Shown here: piece after piece, positions 11,392 through 61,172 of the stretch
Position numbering within the stretch: position 1 is the first letter of the stretch
Layout of the letters: every line of letters begins with the position of its first letter
Translations under genes and position numbers: made by a program
Notes under the pieces: generated by a model
Databases searched by the model: none
What the model was told of the DNA's origin: nothing
Seen by the model: only the letters and a program-made list of their open reading frames with translations
DNA from: Sinonovacula constricta
Lineage: Eukaryota > Mollusca > Bivalvia > Cardiida > Solecurtidae
Length of the DNA stretch: 64,000 bases
Direction of reading: 5' to 3'
NCBI GenBank assembly: GCA_007844125.1
Contig: CM017557.1
Location: 57,903,357 to 57,967,356, forward strand

Positions 11392-11590
11392 TTTAGAGAT
11401 ATTGTCACTTAAAATGTTTGTTTGAAGTTAACTTACATGTAAACACAAAAAAGGCAGCGTTGTCCTTAACTTTATCAAATACCCTTTAACACGACAAGGA
11501 AAGGTGGAGTATGGTACATTATATATGCATACTATGAAATGTTTAATGAAACAATAATGTATTCTCATGTGCATTTTTCAACTATAGTGA

Positions 11591-11596
11591 AATAAA
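11591..11596 (+). promoter_or_regulatory. Polyadenylation signal of gene 1
   Basis: AATAAA lies 200 bp after the stop codon, giving a 3' UTR of roughly 220 nt if used. Confidence 0.55.
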
Positions 11597-11840
11597 ATTG
11601 AACACAACCTATACTTTTGAAGATTTTGTTGTACAAACTTTGAAACTCTTTTATGAACAATGACACTCATTCATTCAAAAATACGGATAAAATATGGAGG
11701 ACTAATTTTTTTTGTAAGTATTTCAATTTGTTACATTGCATATTTATTTTATTTCTATTGTTAGTCGCAGGCCTCTGTTAGAAAAGAAGTATATTATATG
11801 CTGTGTGTGTAAGCTTATGAGTAACCTTCGTAAAATAAAG

Positions 11841-11857
11841 ATATTATTATTATTATA

Positions 11858-11891
<34 letters not shown>

Positions 11892-12052
11892 TTATTATTA
11901 TTATGTCTATTATTATGTCTATTATTATGTCTATTATTATGTCTATTATTTTTATGATTATGATTATGATTATGATTATTATGATTATTATGATTATTAT
12001 GATTATGATTATGATTATGATTATGATTATGATTATGATTATGATTATGATG
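11841..12052. repeat. Compound microsatellite (ATT)n / GTCTATTATTAT / (GATTAT)n
   Basis: A run of ATT units passes into four GTCTATTATTAT units and then GATTAT units. It is open in several frames on both strands, which explains the low-complexity frames there. Confidence 0.95.
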
Positions 12053-12987
12053 TTCATGATCGTAAAACACAATTTCGTACGTATCATTATTGATGCAATT
12101 AAAATAATATGACTATCAACAATAACATCAAAACAAGCAAAATAAAGGCGCGTCTCTCTATGATATTGAAATTGGCTTAATTAGGGATATAATTTTGATA
12201 GGATGAATTTTAACCGTAAATAAACATCATTAATTTTCAATCTCAAAAAAAGCATACACCGAAGAATGTAGGTGTAACTATATTTGTCTGAGAAGCAACA
12301 AGCAACAAGCAACAAAGTCACACTGCTTAACGATTTCTTAATTTGAACCCTAGCATATAATAAATTATGTAATGTTTTAAAATTTCAATTTCGGATATTT
12401 ACATTTGATACAAATAAAAGTGAGGCACTCTTAAATGGGATGAATTCAGTTTTTTTCTGAATAAAAAGTCTTTATGTCTTATCTAAAAATTCTGCACGCT
12501 GCATTGAGCTCCTAATACTGTGTAACAAAACGTGTAGCTTTTATGTAAAGAAAGAAACAAACAAACCCACATAACATATTCACCAGTCTGATAAGAAAAT
12601 GCTTAAAATATTCGTGATGGTGGTATGATTTATCAATGACGAGGCTGACTTATCGTAGATCTGGTAAGTACCGACTTACAGTTATGATTAAGGTGTTTTT
12701 GTGTTAAATACACCCCCTCCCCTCGCCCGCTTCCACCCCACTGAAATTTTGAAAAAAAAATGTATTTTAACATTTCAGGGTGTGGCACATCTTTATGGCA
12801 TTAGTATATACTTAATATGAAGGTCCGTAAAGCACCAGAAATGCAGAAAATGGCTTTATTTTCGTTCAAGCTGTTGACACTCTTCCTGTGGAGCATGCCC
12901 CGGCCCCGGCCCCGGCCCCACTCCCACTCCCGCCCCTACTCTACTCACACTACTCGTACCTATGGTTCTCGGTCAGTTTGACCTGTA

Positions 12988-13408
12988 TGTGTTCCTTGCC
13001 AGGAACCACTGACAGTCAACCATATTTTATTACAGTGTATCGACACAGACCACATTCGGTCGAAGTATTTTAATGTCAATAACATGTACGAACTGTTTAG
13101 GACAGTGTCGGATTCTAACCTTGTTTGCTTCTTGAACGAGATTAATATTCTTAATAAGTTATAAATTTTTAAACTGTTTATTTACCAACCATTATACATT
13201 TTTAAACCTTTTAATATATTAACCTATTTTCGATTGTAGTTCACATTAATTTAAACTAATAGATTTTTATATTTTTCTTTATTTTACTAACATAGTTTAG
13301 TTTTTACCTGATTATTCTCTATTCACATTAAACTTCTTGTATTCGGCGCCGTACGACCTGTTAAGTGTTGGTGTGCCGTAAAACCCGAATAAATAAAAAA
13401 CAACAACA
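12988..13408 (+). mobile_element. 5'-truncated LINE: C-terminal tail of ORF2 and 3' UTR
   Basis: The frame from 12988 to the TAA at 13164 begins CVPCQEPLTVNHILLQC, a CX2CX7HX4C knuckle of the kind that closes ORF2 in jockey/CR1/I-type non-LTR retrotransposons (family knowledge). It then runs through YELFRTVSD to a stop. The 3' UTR ends in AATAAATAAA near 13400. A stop lies just before CVPC, so nothing upstream is intact. A dead fragment. Confidence 0.6.
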
Positions 13409-14549
13409 TATAGTAAATAATCTCTGACGCAGATAATACAAATAACTTGGGAAACATTTCATGTAGAAAACGGCTCTATTTGGCTGCTACAATTAGAATC
13501 TCACACCCCTGAAAAAATCCTGGATCCGCCCATGATTTATCCTACCATCTGTTTTATTTTCAGAGGAAGTGTTCAATATCTTCTTTCTTTTCTTTTCAGT
13601 CATTCTGAAACTCAGACTCACATTCGATTGTGGTTGCTCTGTATTCATACGCACGCGTCTTACGTCACTGTTTAGAGAAAAAAATCCTTCATAAAAAGAG
13701 TAAGTTTTAAATTACTTTTAGCTCAAAGCGCTAAAACTCCCGTAACTGATGATTCAACAAGTCATAAAACGAAGCATAGGTGGATTTGGTACCAAAAACA
13801 GGGGTTATACGCTTCTAATAACTATTGAGTCTTATTATCTCTTTCTTCTCAGGGAACAAAGTCGATTAATCCCGCATGCAAATTAACATAAGGAAGGATC
13901 CACACATCTAAGACTTATATAAGAGCCCCACATACTGTATTATCTTTAAGGAAAGGTTTAACTAAATAAATAGTTTACGTATAGCTTAATCACCAAGAAT
14001 ATAATTATGTTTGATACACCTTCACAGTTGTTGTTTACTTTGAAAAAATAACAGTCAATGTTGGCCATTGAATGGTTGTAAATCACAAATTGATCCTTTA
14101 TTCTGATTCATGGGCGATAAACGTAAAAGTTAGACTTACATGTATATTAAAATGATATAAGCACGAAAACACAACCATATTATTACCTTACATTAGCATC
14201 TGTGTTGACATTGAAAAGAAAACTGGGTCAAAACTCAAAAGAATCGAAATGTCATAAACATGAACTATTCACAAGGTCACAGTATTTTTCTCACACTAAA
14301 ATTGAAGACGTCAACTTTGGCCGTCTTTTACTTTGCTAATACATAAATGCTGTCAATAAGACCCTTTCCCCAATATAATATATATATATAATACGCGTTA
14401 CCTAATAAAATATATTGTGTTGTAAATCTTGCTGCTGGCTTTAAATTTCTGTTTCCCCATTTATGGTAACATAGTCTCAAATCAGAATTATACACTAACA
14501 CGACTGTCACTTTTCTATAAACACTGATATTACCGCTTCAAAGCCATGT

Positions 14550-14842
14550 AAAACAACATTTGGCATGTCTAAAACAGCATTTAACATGTCTAAAACAGCA
14601 TTTAGCATGTCTAAAACAACATTCAGCATGTCTAAAACAGCATTAAGCATGTCTAAAACAACATTTAGCATATCTAAAATAACATTTAGCATGTCTAAAA
14701 CAACATTTAGCATATCTAAAATAACATTTAGCATGTCTAAAACAGCATTTAGCATGTCTAAAACAACATGTAGCATGTCTAAAACAGCATTTAGCATGTC
14801 TAAAACAACATTTAGCATGTCTAAAATAACATTTAACATGTC
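14550..14842. repeat. 21-bp minisatellite, about 14 copies
   Basis: The unit is AAAACAACATTTAGCATGTCT with few variants. As 21 is divisible by 3, both strands stay open as heptapeptide repeats (for example MSKTAFS and MLNVVLD). I read this as a non-coding satellite. Confidence 0.95.
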
Positions 14843-15389
14843 AAAACATGCGATGCAATGACATGATTAAAGAATGACAGGTCCTTATTCAATAAGGAAT
14901 ATCTTACTTGATCGATAATCTTTTACAATTATTAACGACGCTTGGACCTCCACATTTGCATGAAATTTTTTCATTTAAAAAGTAGTCCTTCGGGATGAGC
15001 TTGTCCAGCTTATCACACAGGTGGGTGACAAAGCAAATGTCTTCTCGCCGGGCTTTATATTTATACTTGCGATTTGAGGTAGAAAACATTTTGTAAGCCA
15101 TGGAAATCTGTAGCAATAGCAATTTGCAGACGACAATACTTAAGTAAACATTGACAATTTCAAACATAATGCTTAAATCCAAACAAATCAAATCAGTTTA
15201 CTCATATTTCCTAGGATTCCGGCCCAACATACAATAATATATTACAAATGCATGCAAAATTGGCGTTACGCACAACAAAACATCATTTAGCATTCACAGT
15301 TTAGCGTCACATAAATTGAAAAATAAATAGTCCGGCAGATATAACAGACAAGTACATATGTATTTTGACAGATTCTTTTCATCTCATAA

Positions 15390-15517
15390 GGTAAGCAGGA
15401 AGACCTTCCTACATGAAGTCCTTTGTCCCGAATGGGACTCGAACCCACGCGGTGGGATTCTAAGCAGTCAGAGGAGATGCAAATCGGCGACTCTACCAAA
15501 ACGCCACAGGCGCCCCT
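15390..15517 (-). mobile_element. SINE family A, copy 2
   Basis: In reverse: GGCGTTTTGGTAGAGTCGCC as A box and GGGTTCGAGTCCC as B box, then a GGAAGGTCTTCCTGC body. Confidence 0.65.
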
Positions 15518-15654
15518 ATAAAAATAATATTCTATTGCTAACACATGATAATGTAAAATATGGTGTTTTATAGTCGCTTTCAAAATATTAGCCTACTTTC
15601 GGTGAGCCTTATGGTTAGAAAATATAAGTTACCTGGACCGATTTTAAGCCCAAA

Positions 15655-15840
15655 GTAGGCATTTATTTCAAAAATGGAAGATGAATAACCTTACAGGGCG
15701 GTAACGGTTGGGTTTGCTCTTTTTGTTAAATGACTCTTCACTGATTTGTTCTTACATTTACATTTGGCTTGCATGCGATTACCTTTGTCCTGTGCTTTTT
15801 CAAATTTTGATACATGTTGCAATGCTCATATTTCCATGTT
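15655..15840 (+). repeat. Dispersed repeat family F, copy 1
   Basis: Shares GGGTTTGCTCTTTTTG, then AAATGAC, TTTGGCT and ACATGTTG words with 57280-57480, and in reverse with 40310-40545 and 62405-62760. Confidence 0.55.
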
Positions 15841-16480
15841 CGCGTAATCACTTTAAGGTACTATACAAAAACACACTTTATTTGTTGTCGGTTTGATTCC
15901 TTTGCATTTTATATTTGTAACAATTAACATTAACATACAATAATTACGATATAAAAATGTCATAAAATATTTAAACTACCATTTTAGATGTTCAATTCCC
16001 CTTTGAAAGTGTAACTGTTTTGGTAAACCATTACAACCCATAATTGAAATGATTGCATTAACGGTTGGAAAATTCCTTAGAAACGATTTATAGAAGAAAT
16101 GACATGTGAAAACTGAATATGACAGAATACGGTGGTATAGGTTTTGTTTATTAAAATGCTTTCATTCGTTTGAAACCCGTTGTTCTATTTGATAATTTTC
16201 ACCAAGGGGTGGTGACTTGATGAGCGGATTTGTATGTTTTTACGCAATGAAATATACTTTAAGTGATGTATTAATAAATATGTATAGGATAGAGTCTATT
16301 AAGACTTTTTTTTTTTATAGAAAATAGAAGCCAAAACGTGCGAACTTATCTTAAAAGTTTGTTGCAAGTTTATTAGGCTTAAGTTTTATGGCTGTTGATT
16401 TTTTGTCTACAGAAAACTATGCATCTCAATAGATGGTTATAAATCGAATTTTCTCCCAGGATGCGCGCGCACCTGTTTGT

Positions 16481-16490
16481 CCGCCATCTT
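16481..16490 (+). promoter_or_regulatory. YY1-type motif
   Basis: CCGCCATCTT, the reverse of AAGATGGCGG, lies 76 bp before the THAP start codon in a locally CpG-rich stretch. The motif is a known 5'-UTR/promoter site. Its use here is inference. Confidence 0.35.
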
Positions 16491-16565
16491 TGTGGTGTGG
16501 TAAGGCGAATCAACACATCAGTACAGTGAAAGCGCACGTTTTCTTTTAATTGACCTTTACCGGCA

Positions 16566-16724
16566 ATGAAGACAATTATTAATTTTTGTAGTGTTGCGAA
16601 CTGTCACAAAATATCTAATCCGGATCAAAAATCTTTTTTCTTCATACCGGCCGTCATTACAAACCAAGGGGAAAGGACGAGAGAACTTAGTGAGAAATTT
16701 CGGACGTCATGCTTTCGCGCTTGA
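16566..16724 (+). pseudogene. THAP-domain N-terminal fragment (52 aa)
   Basis: The start codon opens INFCSVANCHKISNPD, matching the C-X4-C opening of a THAP zinc finger. It continues with FFFIPAVITNQGERTRELSEK, the usual middle of the domain, then departs from the family pattern and stops. The second half (C-X2-H and the AVPTIF-type end) is not found downstream. THAP domains bind DNA in host regulators and P-element-type transposases. This is either a first exon whose next exon I cannot see, or a broken copy; the upstream YY1-type motif favours a former real 5' end. Confidence 0.55.
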
Positions 16725-17266
16725 ACAGGGCATTCATTGTAGCTAAGCATTTTTAAGATTTTAGATTAAAAGTCAAAAGAAAATATGTGTGGGGAAGGAT
16801 ATTATAAGGTTAATTGCTATGTTGTTATTTTCATTTCATTGTTATTATTAAGATACTGAAAAATAACAAACAGTTAAGAAATATTCTGATTATTTACTTG
16901 TCTCAAATAAACTAAAAAGCTACCAACAGTATCAATAATTTCCATCAAGGTCAATTTTATACAAATTGTTGTCATCAGTGACATAAAAATGTATGTGCCC
17001 CTAATGATGGAATGCACGATGCATAAAACTGACCCCCAGATATTTTAATTTGACCCTTGAACATTTTGACGGAGGAGTCAATGACCATTGAAGTTCAGAG
17101 TCTATAGAACGCCCTGTTTGTGGTTCTAATGAGGTATCCGACAGTTTGTTAATATTGTACCCATGTAACAACACATGTTACTACTATTCTGGGAAATTTG
17201 TACATAATGCTCGAATAAACTTATACTTTAGTTAAAGTGAAGACTGTTATTACATTAACTTTATTG

Positions 17267-18070
17267 TTCGACAGTGCGAATCTTAAAAGTATCGCATTAA
17301 ATGTTCATCATTTTTAAATCTATAAATAGGCACTTTGAAGATTCCAGCTTATCTCAGATAGGAAATACCAATTTGTAATGACAGGCAATGTGTAATGCTT
17401 TACTTTTTACATGTCTGTATGAGCAAGGTTGGGCGGTAAATTCAACCCCCGGTATTTACCAGTGGTATTAAATGGTATTAACCTGCCTGGAAAATACTCC
17501 CCAAATACTACCCCGATGATTTTTTTTTGCTTTAAAATACTGCAAAAATCTGAACTTAGTTAACCTTAAACAATGTATAATCACAATGATAATTAAATTA
17601 ATCAGATATTTTAATTAAATTTCTTTTTTTAACATTTGAGACAGTAATGCTAATCCACCTGCACCCGGCCTTTGACACTCAAGAAGCAAAGCCATATAGT
17701 CTAGACTATTATAACAACTAGTTTCAAACAAGGGGCTGTAATAGTCAGGGGCAACATGGGCAACAGTAAAATGCCATACATAACCTAGACAGCTTGTATT
17801 GGTACAAGTTAATGGTTGTGTATTGGGTATGGCATGAGCCAAAGTGTCAACTGTATGGCTTCATCCCTGAGTAACATTTATAACAGACAGAATTTTTCTT
17901 GTCATCATAACTTCTGAAACTTCACTCAACACCATTACCAAGCTACTTTTAAACATGAACCCAAAATTCAGTCCGGAATATAAAACAGCATTTTGCGCGA
18001 TCTTCACAGGCAACAATCGTTTATTTGAATGCATGAGAGAAAACTGTTTCGTCCAAACTGTCGGATGCCA
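17267..18070 (+). mobile_element. Repeat D-like ends with unlike interior
   Basis: Starts TTCGACAGTGCGAATCTT with CTATAAATAG and CTCAGATAGGAAATACC blocks as in other D copies, and ends GTCCAAACTGTCGGATGCC. The 800-bp span is over twice the usual ~325 bp, so it holds an insertion or is two fragments. A further reversed end lies near 17140. Confidence 0.4.
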
Positions 18071-18565
18071 CCTCTAATAAAGTGTAAGAAACAAACTGTT
18101 CCCAGAACGAGCCTAAACTAGCTGTTACAGTTAACTATTTAAAATGGTTTTACTTTCACATTGACATTTGACATTAAATGATAACACATAGTGTTTTTAT
18201 TTTAATTATTGTCCTATCTTTCAGCAAATTTAACAAACTTACATAACATTAGAATAATAATTCTATAGAATATTGAATTCAAGTTCCAGTACTTCTTTAG
18301 AACCACACAGTTTCTGAATTAAAAACAACATATTTTACGTTAACAAATATTTACTGACAGTAAATTCATCTTTCAGTAAACAGGAGAAACAAAAGCACTG
18401 CTTAGGAAATAGGAGCATTTTATGATATTCGACTACATATAATAAATATGACAATCATAAAATGGGTTTTAAGGAACTCAAAGCAATGCCAGAAAAAGTA
18501 TAACATGATGTAAAGAATTGAAAACAGAACAAATAATAAATGACCCTGTTTTAAAACTAAAGTTC

Positions 18566-18775
18566 AGCGGTGCCCTTGTCCAATCAGTTGCTGACTTGTA
18601 ACTCCTCAGCATCTCAGTGCATGAGTTCGAGTCCCGGTCGTGCCGGTTTTCCAGCTAACCTGCAGTGCGCAGTGGTTCTACCCAGGCACAAGTCTAGAAT
18701 CTTACTCCAACAGTAATCAGCTGGATGTCGCACTTTGCTGAAACACTAGATAGTTAACTAAGTCTGGATATGCAA
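18566..18775 (+). mobile_element. SINE family A, copy 3
   Basis: A B box GAGTTCGAGTCCCGG is followed by a GGTTTTCCAGCTAACCTG body and the GCTGGATGTCGC tail shared with 6221-6450. Confidence 0.65.
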
Positions 18776-19060
18776 TGTCCGGCTGCAAATAATATATAAT
18801 TATTATTATTATTATTACCTATTAATTATTTTCTTAGTTTTTCACAACACGTTTTCATTGATCATCATTACTATTCATCGATATGTAAATAGTGAAGGCA
18901 TAGCAAAACGTTTATTGAAATTCCGTTTTAATTTGAGACGTTTTCGAGTCGCAAATTTCCTTTGTTGCCGCTTGTGCACGGACTGGCATTTCTGTAAACG
19001 CGGAGATGCACCGATGATTCTACTTAGATTGTATGACGTTTTTCTGTATAAGAAATAGTG

Positions 19061-19312
19061 GGATGGGATTGGATTTGCCGGTATTTTTTTCGATACTGTG
19101 CAGCGACATTTCTATCATTATAGCATAGGGGCACTTATGAGGTGCCCAGGGACGGAACCCGGCCGTTTCATTATACTGACACCGACGGGTCAGGCGTAAT
19201 GCTGTCCCCTTAGCACCGAGCCTTAGGAGGGAAGCCACTACTACCAACTTTAAAGTCTTTGCTTTGACCCGGCCGGGGTTTGAACCCGCAACCCCCCGAT
19301 CACTTGAGCTAG
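19061..19312 (-). mobile_element. SINE family C, copy 1
   Basis: In reverse: GGGTTCAAACCCCGGCCGGG as B box, then AAGACTTTAAAGTTGGTAGT and a TGGCTTCCCTCCTAA body, ending GGCAAATCCAATCCCATCCC. Further copies lie at 38773, 43124 and 53382. Confidence 0.8.
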
Positions 19313-20655
19313 TAAAATGGTTAGTCGTCGCAAACGTGACAATACATTTGTTGTTGCGATGTAACTAAATTCATATCAAATCAAATCAAATCAAAACCGT
19401 TCACACACAGACACGCACACTATTATTGATTGTATTCGGAAGCTACGAAAATAAAGACGACCATTGTGAAGGTGTCTTACGTTATCAAGAAATTTAACAG
19501 CTACAATGGACACGCCGACTTCATTTTATAAATTTGATAAGATTGAGCTATTTAACGATTCGTGTGTGTTTATCCAAACACACAGATTATGGGCTTAACT
19601 TGTTTGAATAAAACGTCACTTGGAGAGTAAGTTTTTGATTTTAACGACACTTATGCATTTTTAATAAAATGCTTAAGCATTTTTACTTTTTTCACACCAG
19701 CTTTATACAGCTTTATCAAAATGCGCACGCTTGCATTTCGTTAGCTCAACACTCTTGACACTTAAATCAAAGAAACAGCATAGGCCCAAACATTTCAGTC
19801 GTGTATACAGGTCTAGCAGGCACCAATATTACACACACAGTTCATTGTCAATATTTCTTACACGAATCACAACGAGATCTGAATCTTTCAGATATTATGA
19901 TAGTTTATTGAAACAAAATCCACCCCCGCCCAGATTAACTCGATTTGCTTCTATGGTGACCTTAAACATAGAAATGACGTTTCGGGTCAATTTCTGCGAG
20001 TTAATTCAGTCCTGCAACTCCTGAAAACAATGTTGAACGTGGATGGCGATGTAAACAAGAGTGGCAACATAAATTCGTAGTTTTAATAATATTTTTTGTC
20101 AATTACGTTATTGTAACCTAAGTGTCCATTTAAGTATACGGTCTTTGTTTCTATTCCTATCTTTGACTTAACCGTTTACTCATCACTTATATAACCTTCA
20201 TATAGGCGGTTTGATTCGTTTTATTTCTTGAATGTCCCCCTTTAAGTTTAGCAACTACTAGGATTATACTGATAACCGTCATGCAGTATATAATATATAA
20301 CGAGTCGACTATAACAAATCTTGCCTTTTTTAGACCCCGCAGCCTCCCCCACAAAAAATAATTAAGGAACCAATATACCACAATATAGAAAAGCAGTAAA
20401 ATATACATATAACACTTTATTAACATTTCCACCATATTAAGCATACATAAAAAAGACACAAGCGCTCGTTATTTGTACCCTATACATTTGCGGCACACTT
20501 ACTGATAACAGATGATTAAGAGTCGGCTGAAGTGATTTATTGTGGATTATAATAATCATAAGTGCGATAAGTCTGTATCTGGTCTTGAAATACGACAGTC
20601 TCTTACGAGACGTCCATCTTACAGCACCGAGTTCCAACAAAGCCGCAACAATAAC

Positions 20656-58219
<37,564 letters not shown>

Positions 58220-58335
58220 TGACATTTCGACTGGAGAAAGACATGAGTTTTTAAATGAAGAATGTACTGCTACTGTTGTTACTTTGTATATGCATGTTGT
58301 TTTTTAAAGGACACACAATATGTGATAATTAAAAA

Positions 58336-58341
58336 AATAAA
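58336..58341 (+). promoter_or_regulatory. Polyadenylation signal of gene 2
   Basis: AATAAA 117 bp after the stop codon. Confidence 0.6.
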
Positions 58342-60507
58342 TCATCGTTATTTAAAAGTTTTTATGTGTTTTCAGTTGTCGATGAAGATAATGTTTTTGG
58401 CAATCGCTGAATAGAAAATGAATTTTTTTAGTCAATTACATGATTTCTCTATAAATGAGAAATTTAACTTGCAATAACCTATGTCGTTTTTGAGAGCATC
58501 CTAAACTAAACAATAGATAGGAAAGAATGGAATCATGCAATTTTGAAAATATATTTCAGTGAGAGACATAAACAAAGCCAACATACAAACATAATAGCTG
58601 TATATTCATACACTGTCGATAAAATCATTTTACAGAATGCAGGACCAATTTATTAAGTGATTATTTGTAAGACATGTTTATTGTTTTTTATGATAGGATT
58701 TGACAATATTTATAAACACTATTAAGCTTATCTCAAAATGAATAACTACCTGTTTAAATGCAAATGAATAACACAAATTTAAAGTAAGTAAAATTCGTGT
58801 CTGTTTAGTTGGCTTTCCTTTTATAATTGAAAATTAATATTATCGTTAAAACCCAATTCAAACATTTTTATAAACATATTTCTTTGCTTAATTTTAGTGT
58901 ATTTCCCATTTAATAACTTATCTTATAATTGAGTATCATTCGTGTTTGTTTGGTTGGTTATCTTTTGTTTTATATAAATATGATTATCAACAAAAAAAGA
59001 TTGAATAGATCAAATGACGTCTTTGTTTTCCTTTGGTTCATTTAACGTTGTATCAAAGAAACATTAATACACATAGTTATTTTGAAATATATAAGTAAAT
59101 CCAAGGTAGTCCAATAAAATATTGATGTTTATTTTTGTTGTAAGAATTCCGTTCAGTTATTCAAAAACTCAAAGTTGTCCAATTCTTCTTTTTTGATAAC
59201 TTTGCCTACCTTGTTTGCCAGACCGTAATTTTCTAAAAAAGTCAATTCACATTATATGTGTAAACTAACAAGTTTTAATTAATTTATTTTAGGCACGTAC
59301 AATCCTTTTGTAACTGGAAATGTGGTAAAATGTATTTAATAGGTAAAAAAGTAAAACAGTTACATGTGTTACAATAGTTACAAGATAATCTTAAATGATT
59401 ATACAAAAAGATGAAAGCAAGAGTTTAACAGACATTACTATTAATCGTAAACCAATGATTTCGGTACAAAAATATTAACAACAAGAAATATAGGGCATAG
59501 AAGACTTACCAAACAATATAGTTTCTTCGGCCAGACTTTAATTTAACAAATGGCAATTACCGGTGAAAACATGACAGAATCGTAACATAACTCATAATTG
59601 AAAGTTGATATTTAAATCTTGTGCAAGTCGAAAGAATATATGAAATGTACCCATAATCAATAGCATAGTCAGTGTAGAATCTGACTGCCATTAAAACCTC
59701 CGAGTCATAAAACATTATATATTTTTGTTTCGATTATATGTTATCGAAATAAATCGGCCGATAAATTGTCTTGTACTATTTTAAAACACAACTAAAATTG
59801 CTATGGAGAAGTTATAAATGTGTCTTCCAGATTGATTGTGGCTTTAAGATTACTATTGATTTACAGTTAATATTTATATTTACGGATATATCTAGTTGAT
59901 ACCGCACATTTCTCGACTGACATCTATATTGGAAGTTATTTTTAAATAACTTGTTAAAAGGGACTTAAAACATATATGTTTAAACTTTAATTGAATAAAA
60001 TATTTAACATTGCATTGATAGATATTAAAACTTTAAATGAAGTTCATGAAAACAATTCTTAAGGCACAGAAACCAAGTCAAACAAAATAGTTAATGTGAA
60101 ATGGGCGATATACCAGTTGTTTTATTGACATATTTTATCATTACTTTATATGTTATAAAACAAATTTCCTGGACACAGATATTATCACTTTAATATAATT
60201 TCATCTAAAACCTCGTTCTTATCGCAGTTCAACTATCGAAGTCTCTATAAAGGCAAGCACTGTCAGCAAAATTGCGTATAAAATATGACTTTCTTCACAA
60301 TGTCTCAGAACAATAAATTAAAAGTTAGACATCTCATTCATGTCAGCACAAAGTTTCTTTTTCATATGTTTTTCCGATTATTATTGTTCTTAAAGTGATA
60401 TAAAATCTTTAGTAATGCAAGTAAAATAATCAATATGTAGATTATTAAATTATTTTAAAAGCATGAAATTTCCGCGCTGATTTCAATTCGTATACTTATA
60501 GTGACAA
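58342..60507. other. Intergenic, no recognisable feature
   Basis: 2.2 kb of AT-rich sequence after gene 2. No frame with protein character, no repeat recognised. Confidence 0.5.
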
Positions 60508-61172
60508 TATGACAACATTTCAGCTCTTCGTACGATCTTTTCGTAAGCCTTGCACTTTACAGTGTACATGTTTATATGACACAATATCAGCTTTTCGTAA
60601 ACCTTGTAAATTACAATGTATCTATGTCAAAATTTCAGCTCTTCGCAAGGCCTTGCATATTACAGTGACAAAAGCTCAACTTTCCGTAGACATTGCACAT
60701 TACAATTAATATATGATAAAATATCAGCTTTTCGTTAATCTTGCACATAACTGTGTTTCAATGACAAAAGTCAAGCTCTTCGTACGACCTTGCACATTAA
60801 TGTGTATGTATGATAGAATTTCAGCTCTTCGAAAACGTTGCATATTACAATGTATTTATAACAGAATATCAGCTTTCCGTAAACTTTGCACAAAACTGTG
60901 TAAATGCGACTGAATCTCAGCTTTTGGTACGGCATTGTACATTACAGAGTATATACATGTAAGAGCTTTTCGTAAACCTTGCACATAACTGTGTATGTAT
61001 GATATAATTGCATCTTTCCGTAAACTTTGCACATTACAGTGTATATATGACAGAATTTCAAATTTTCGAAAACCTTGCACATAATTGTGTCTGTATGATC
61101 TAATTTCAGCTTTTGGTAAACCTTGAACATTACAGTAAATATGGCAAAATTTCAACTTTTCGTACACCATTA
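60508..61172. repeat. Degenerate minisatellite, unit about 50-57 bp, roughly 12-13 copies
   Basis: Each unit reads roughly TTTCAGCTCTTCGTAAACCT, then TGCACATTACAGTGTATATA, then TGACAAAA. Some units have CATAACTGTG in place of CATTACAGTG, and the two forms tend to alternate. Short frames on both strands here are by-products. Confidence 0.88.

Larger units (their letters stand above)
11392..20655. other. Intergenic region between gene 1 and gene 2
   Basis: 9.2 kb without a supported intact gene. It holds microsatellites, a LINE tail, a 21-bp minisatellite, three SINEs, a repeat D-like pair of ends, a family F repeat and a THAP-domain fragment. The parts at 13410-14540 and 19320-20650 show nothing else I can name. 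Confidence 0.7.

Noticed and set aside
11744..12112. Asn-His, Ile-rich and Met-Ile repeat frames
   Set aside because: Products of the ATT/GATTAT microsatellite.
14507..14861. 110-aa and 98-aa heptad-repeat proteins on opposite strands
   Set aside because: A 21-bp satellite stays open in frame on both strands by arithmetic; no promoter, splice signal or protein family is suggested.
14904..15191. 95-aa frame on the - strand with several cysteines
   Set aside because: The C-terminal half looks protein-like, but it matches nothing I know and no companion exons were found.
20542..20655. Upstream in-frame start for gene 2
   Set aside because: Starting at 20542 would put 38 mostly polar residues ahead of the signal peptide; 20656 gives a normal signal peptide with A at -3.
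60509..61170. Several 60-104 aa frames on both strands
   Set aside because: They fall within the ~55-bp minisatellite and differ from unit to unit by frame.
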